From: Clostridia bacterium
GTDB lineage: Bacteria > Bacillota > DSM-521 > Neomoorellales > Neomoorellaceae
DNA length: 6,377 bases
NCBI GenBank assembly: GCA_012727745.1
Contig: JAAYGJ010000209.1
Span: forward strand, 1-6,377
Direction: 5' to 3'
Below are positions 6,021 through 6,377 of this stretch, in pieces (positions within the stretch are counted from its first letter, which is position 1; each line of letters starts with the position of its first letter). The translations under genes and the position numbers were made by a program. The notes under the pieces were generated by a model, which saw only the letters and a program-made list of their open reading frames with translations, did no database searches and was not told where the DNA came from.

Positions 6021-6263
6021 ATGCTCAGCGCTGAAGTAAGTCTTTACCCGCAAAAGACCACCAGAGCCAGTCAAATTATTAATGAGTCCATCCAGTCCCT
6101 GGCCCAGCACGGGGTAAGTTATCAGGTCGGATCGCTTAGTACCCGTATCCAGGGTTCGGAAGAACAAATATGGTCCGGCTTGCGCACCCTTTTTGACAAA
6201 GCCAGCGCATCAGGTGAAGTAAATATGGTAGTCACGCTTTCTAATTCCGCCGCTGAAGACTAA
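6021..6263 (+). CDS. YkoF/MTH1187-type thiamine-binding-family protein
   Basis: A small 80-residue cytoplasmic protein of the YkoF/MTH1187 superfamily (ferredoxin-like fold), members of which bind thiamine or its hydroxymethylpyrimidine precursor. Visible family features are the N-terminal strand A-E-V-S-L-Y-P, the S-Y-Q-V-G-S-L-S-T-R-I-Q-G segment near 33-45, and M-V-V-T-L-S-N near 69-75, which is the classic YkoF-type ending. It has one domain; Bacillus YkoF has two, so this protein would have to pair with itself. The ATG at 6021 has an ideal AAGGAGG (6008-6014) 6 nt upstream. No THI-box riboswitch can be seen in the short 93-bp leader region shared with nth, and no thiamine transport gene is in view, so the ligand is inferred from the family only. 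A strong terminator follows. Confidence 0.82.
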   Translation: MLSAEVSLYPQKTTRASQIINESIQSLAQHGVSYQVGSLSTRIQGSEEQIWSGLRTLFDKASASGEVNMVVTLSNSAAED

Positions 6264-6330
6264 AGCCATATACCCCTCCTCAGGTACAAGCTTACGAAAC
6301 CCACCATAATCTTTTTGCCAGAATAACTGT

Positions 6331-6368
6331 TAAGCTAAAATAGCCGGTCCCCCGGCTATTTTAGCTTA
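6331..6368. terminator. Strong bidirectional intrinsic terminator
   Basis: A 17-bp perfect stem: taagctaaaatagccgg (6331-6347), loop TCCC, then its complement (6352-6368). The GC core AGCCGG/CCGGCT is followed by ATTTT on the plus strand and, by symmetry, on the minus strand, the standard design for terminating convergent transcripts. It ends the thiamine-binding-family gene 68 bp after its stop and would also serve a minus-strand gene beyond the right edge. Confidence 0.85.
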
Positions 6369-6377
6369 TTATACAGG

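Overview
The window looks like chromosomal DNA from a low-GC-clade (Firmicutes/Clostridia) thermophile, most likely a Moorella-like acetogen. This is inferred from strong AGGAGG-type ribosome binding sites, the gene families present (DUF503, DUF2935, YkoF-like thiamine-binding protein, the short Aquifex-type aconitase) and moderately GC-rich coding sequence interrupted by AT-richer genes. The species is not proven by anything in the sequence. No RNA gene, CRISPR array, intact mobile element or obvious new multi-gene system was found.

Layout, left to right. Bases 1-705 (+) hold all but the first few residues of a LivF-type ABC transporter ATPase, the last gene of a branched-chain amino acid/amide-type uptake operon that lies off the left edge. 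It converges on a minus-strand pair, a DUF503 protein (1360-1641) followed 21 bp later by the tRNA wobble methyltransferase trmL (874-1338); a perfect 14-bp hairpin sits in the gap between livF and trmL. Divergent from that pair, and behind a good sigma-A-type promoter, is a complete single-gene aconitase (1736-3664, +).

Bases 3665-4065 are a scar region. It contains a hairpin with a T tract that can end the aconitase transcript, a 37-codon ORF whose Shine-Dalgarno lies inside that hairpin, and on the minus strand the C-terminal piece of a thiamine-diphosphate enzyme of the acetolactate synthase type. This piece follows, in the same frame, the stop codon of an AT-richer minus-strand gene (4066-4989) encoding a two-repeat DUF2935 protein with an unusual N-terminal four-cysteine cluster.

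Bases 4990-5297 are non-coding. They carry the terminator of the downstream minus-strand nth gene, another stable hairpin and an imperfect inverted repeat. The nth gene (5298-5927, endonuclease III) is complete, with every catalytic and iron-sulfur residue in place. Divergent from it is a small YkoF/thiamine-binding-family gene (6021-6263, +), followed by a strong bidirectional-looking terminator at the right edge.

The genes do not form one pathway. The window is a string of short housekeeping transcription units (amino-acid transport, tRNA modification, citrate/isocitrate metabolism, base-excision repair, probable thiamine-precursor binding) with one decayed accessory patch around 3.7-5.25 kb. 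That patch holds most of what deserves a second look.
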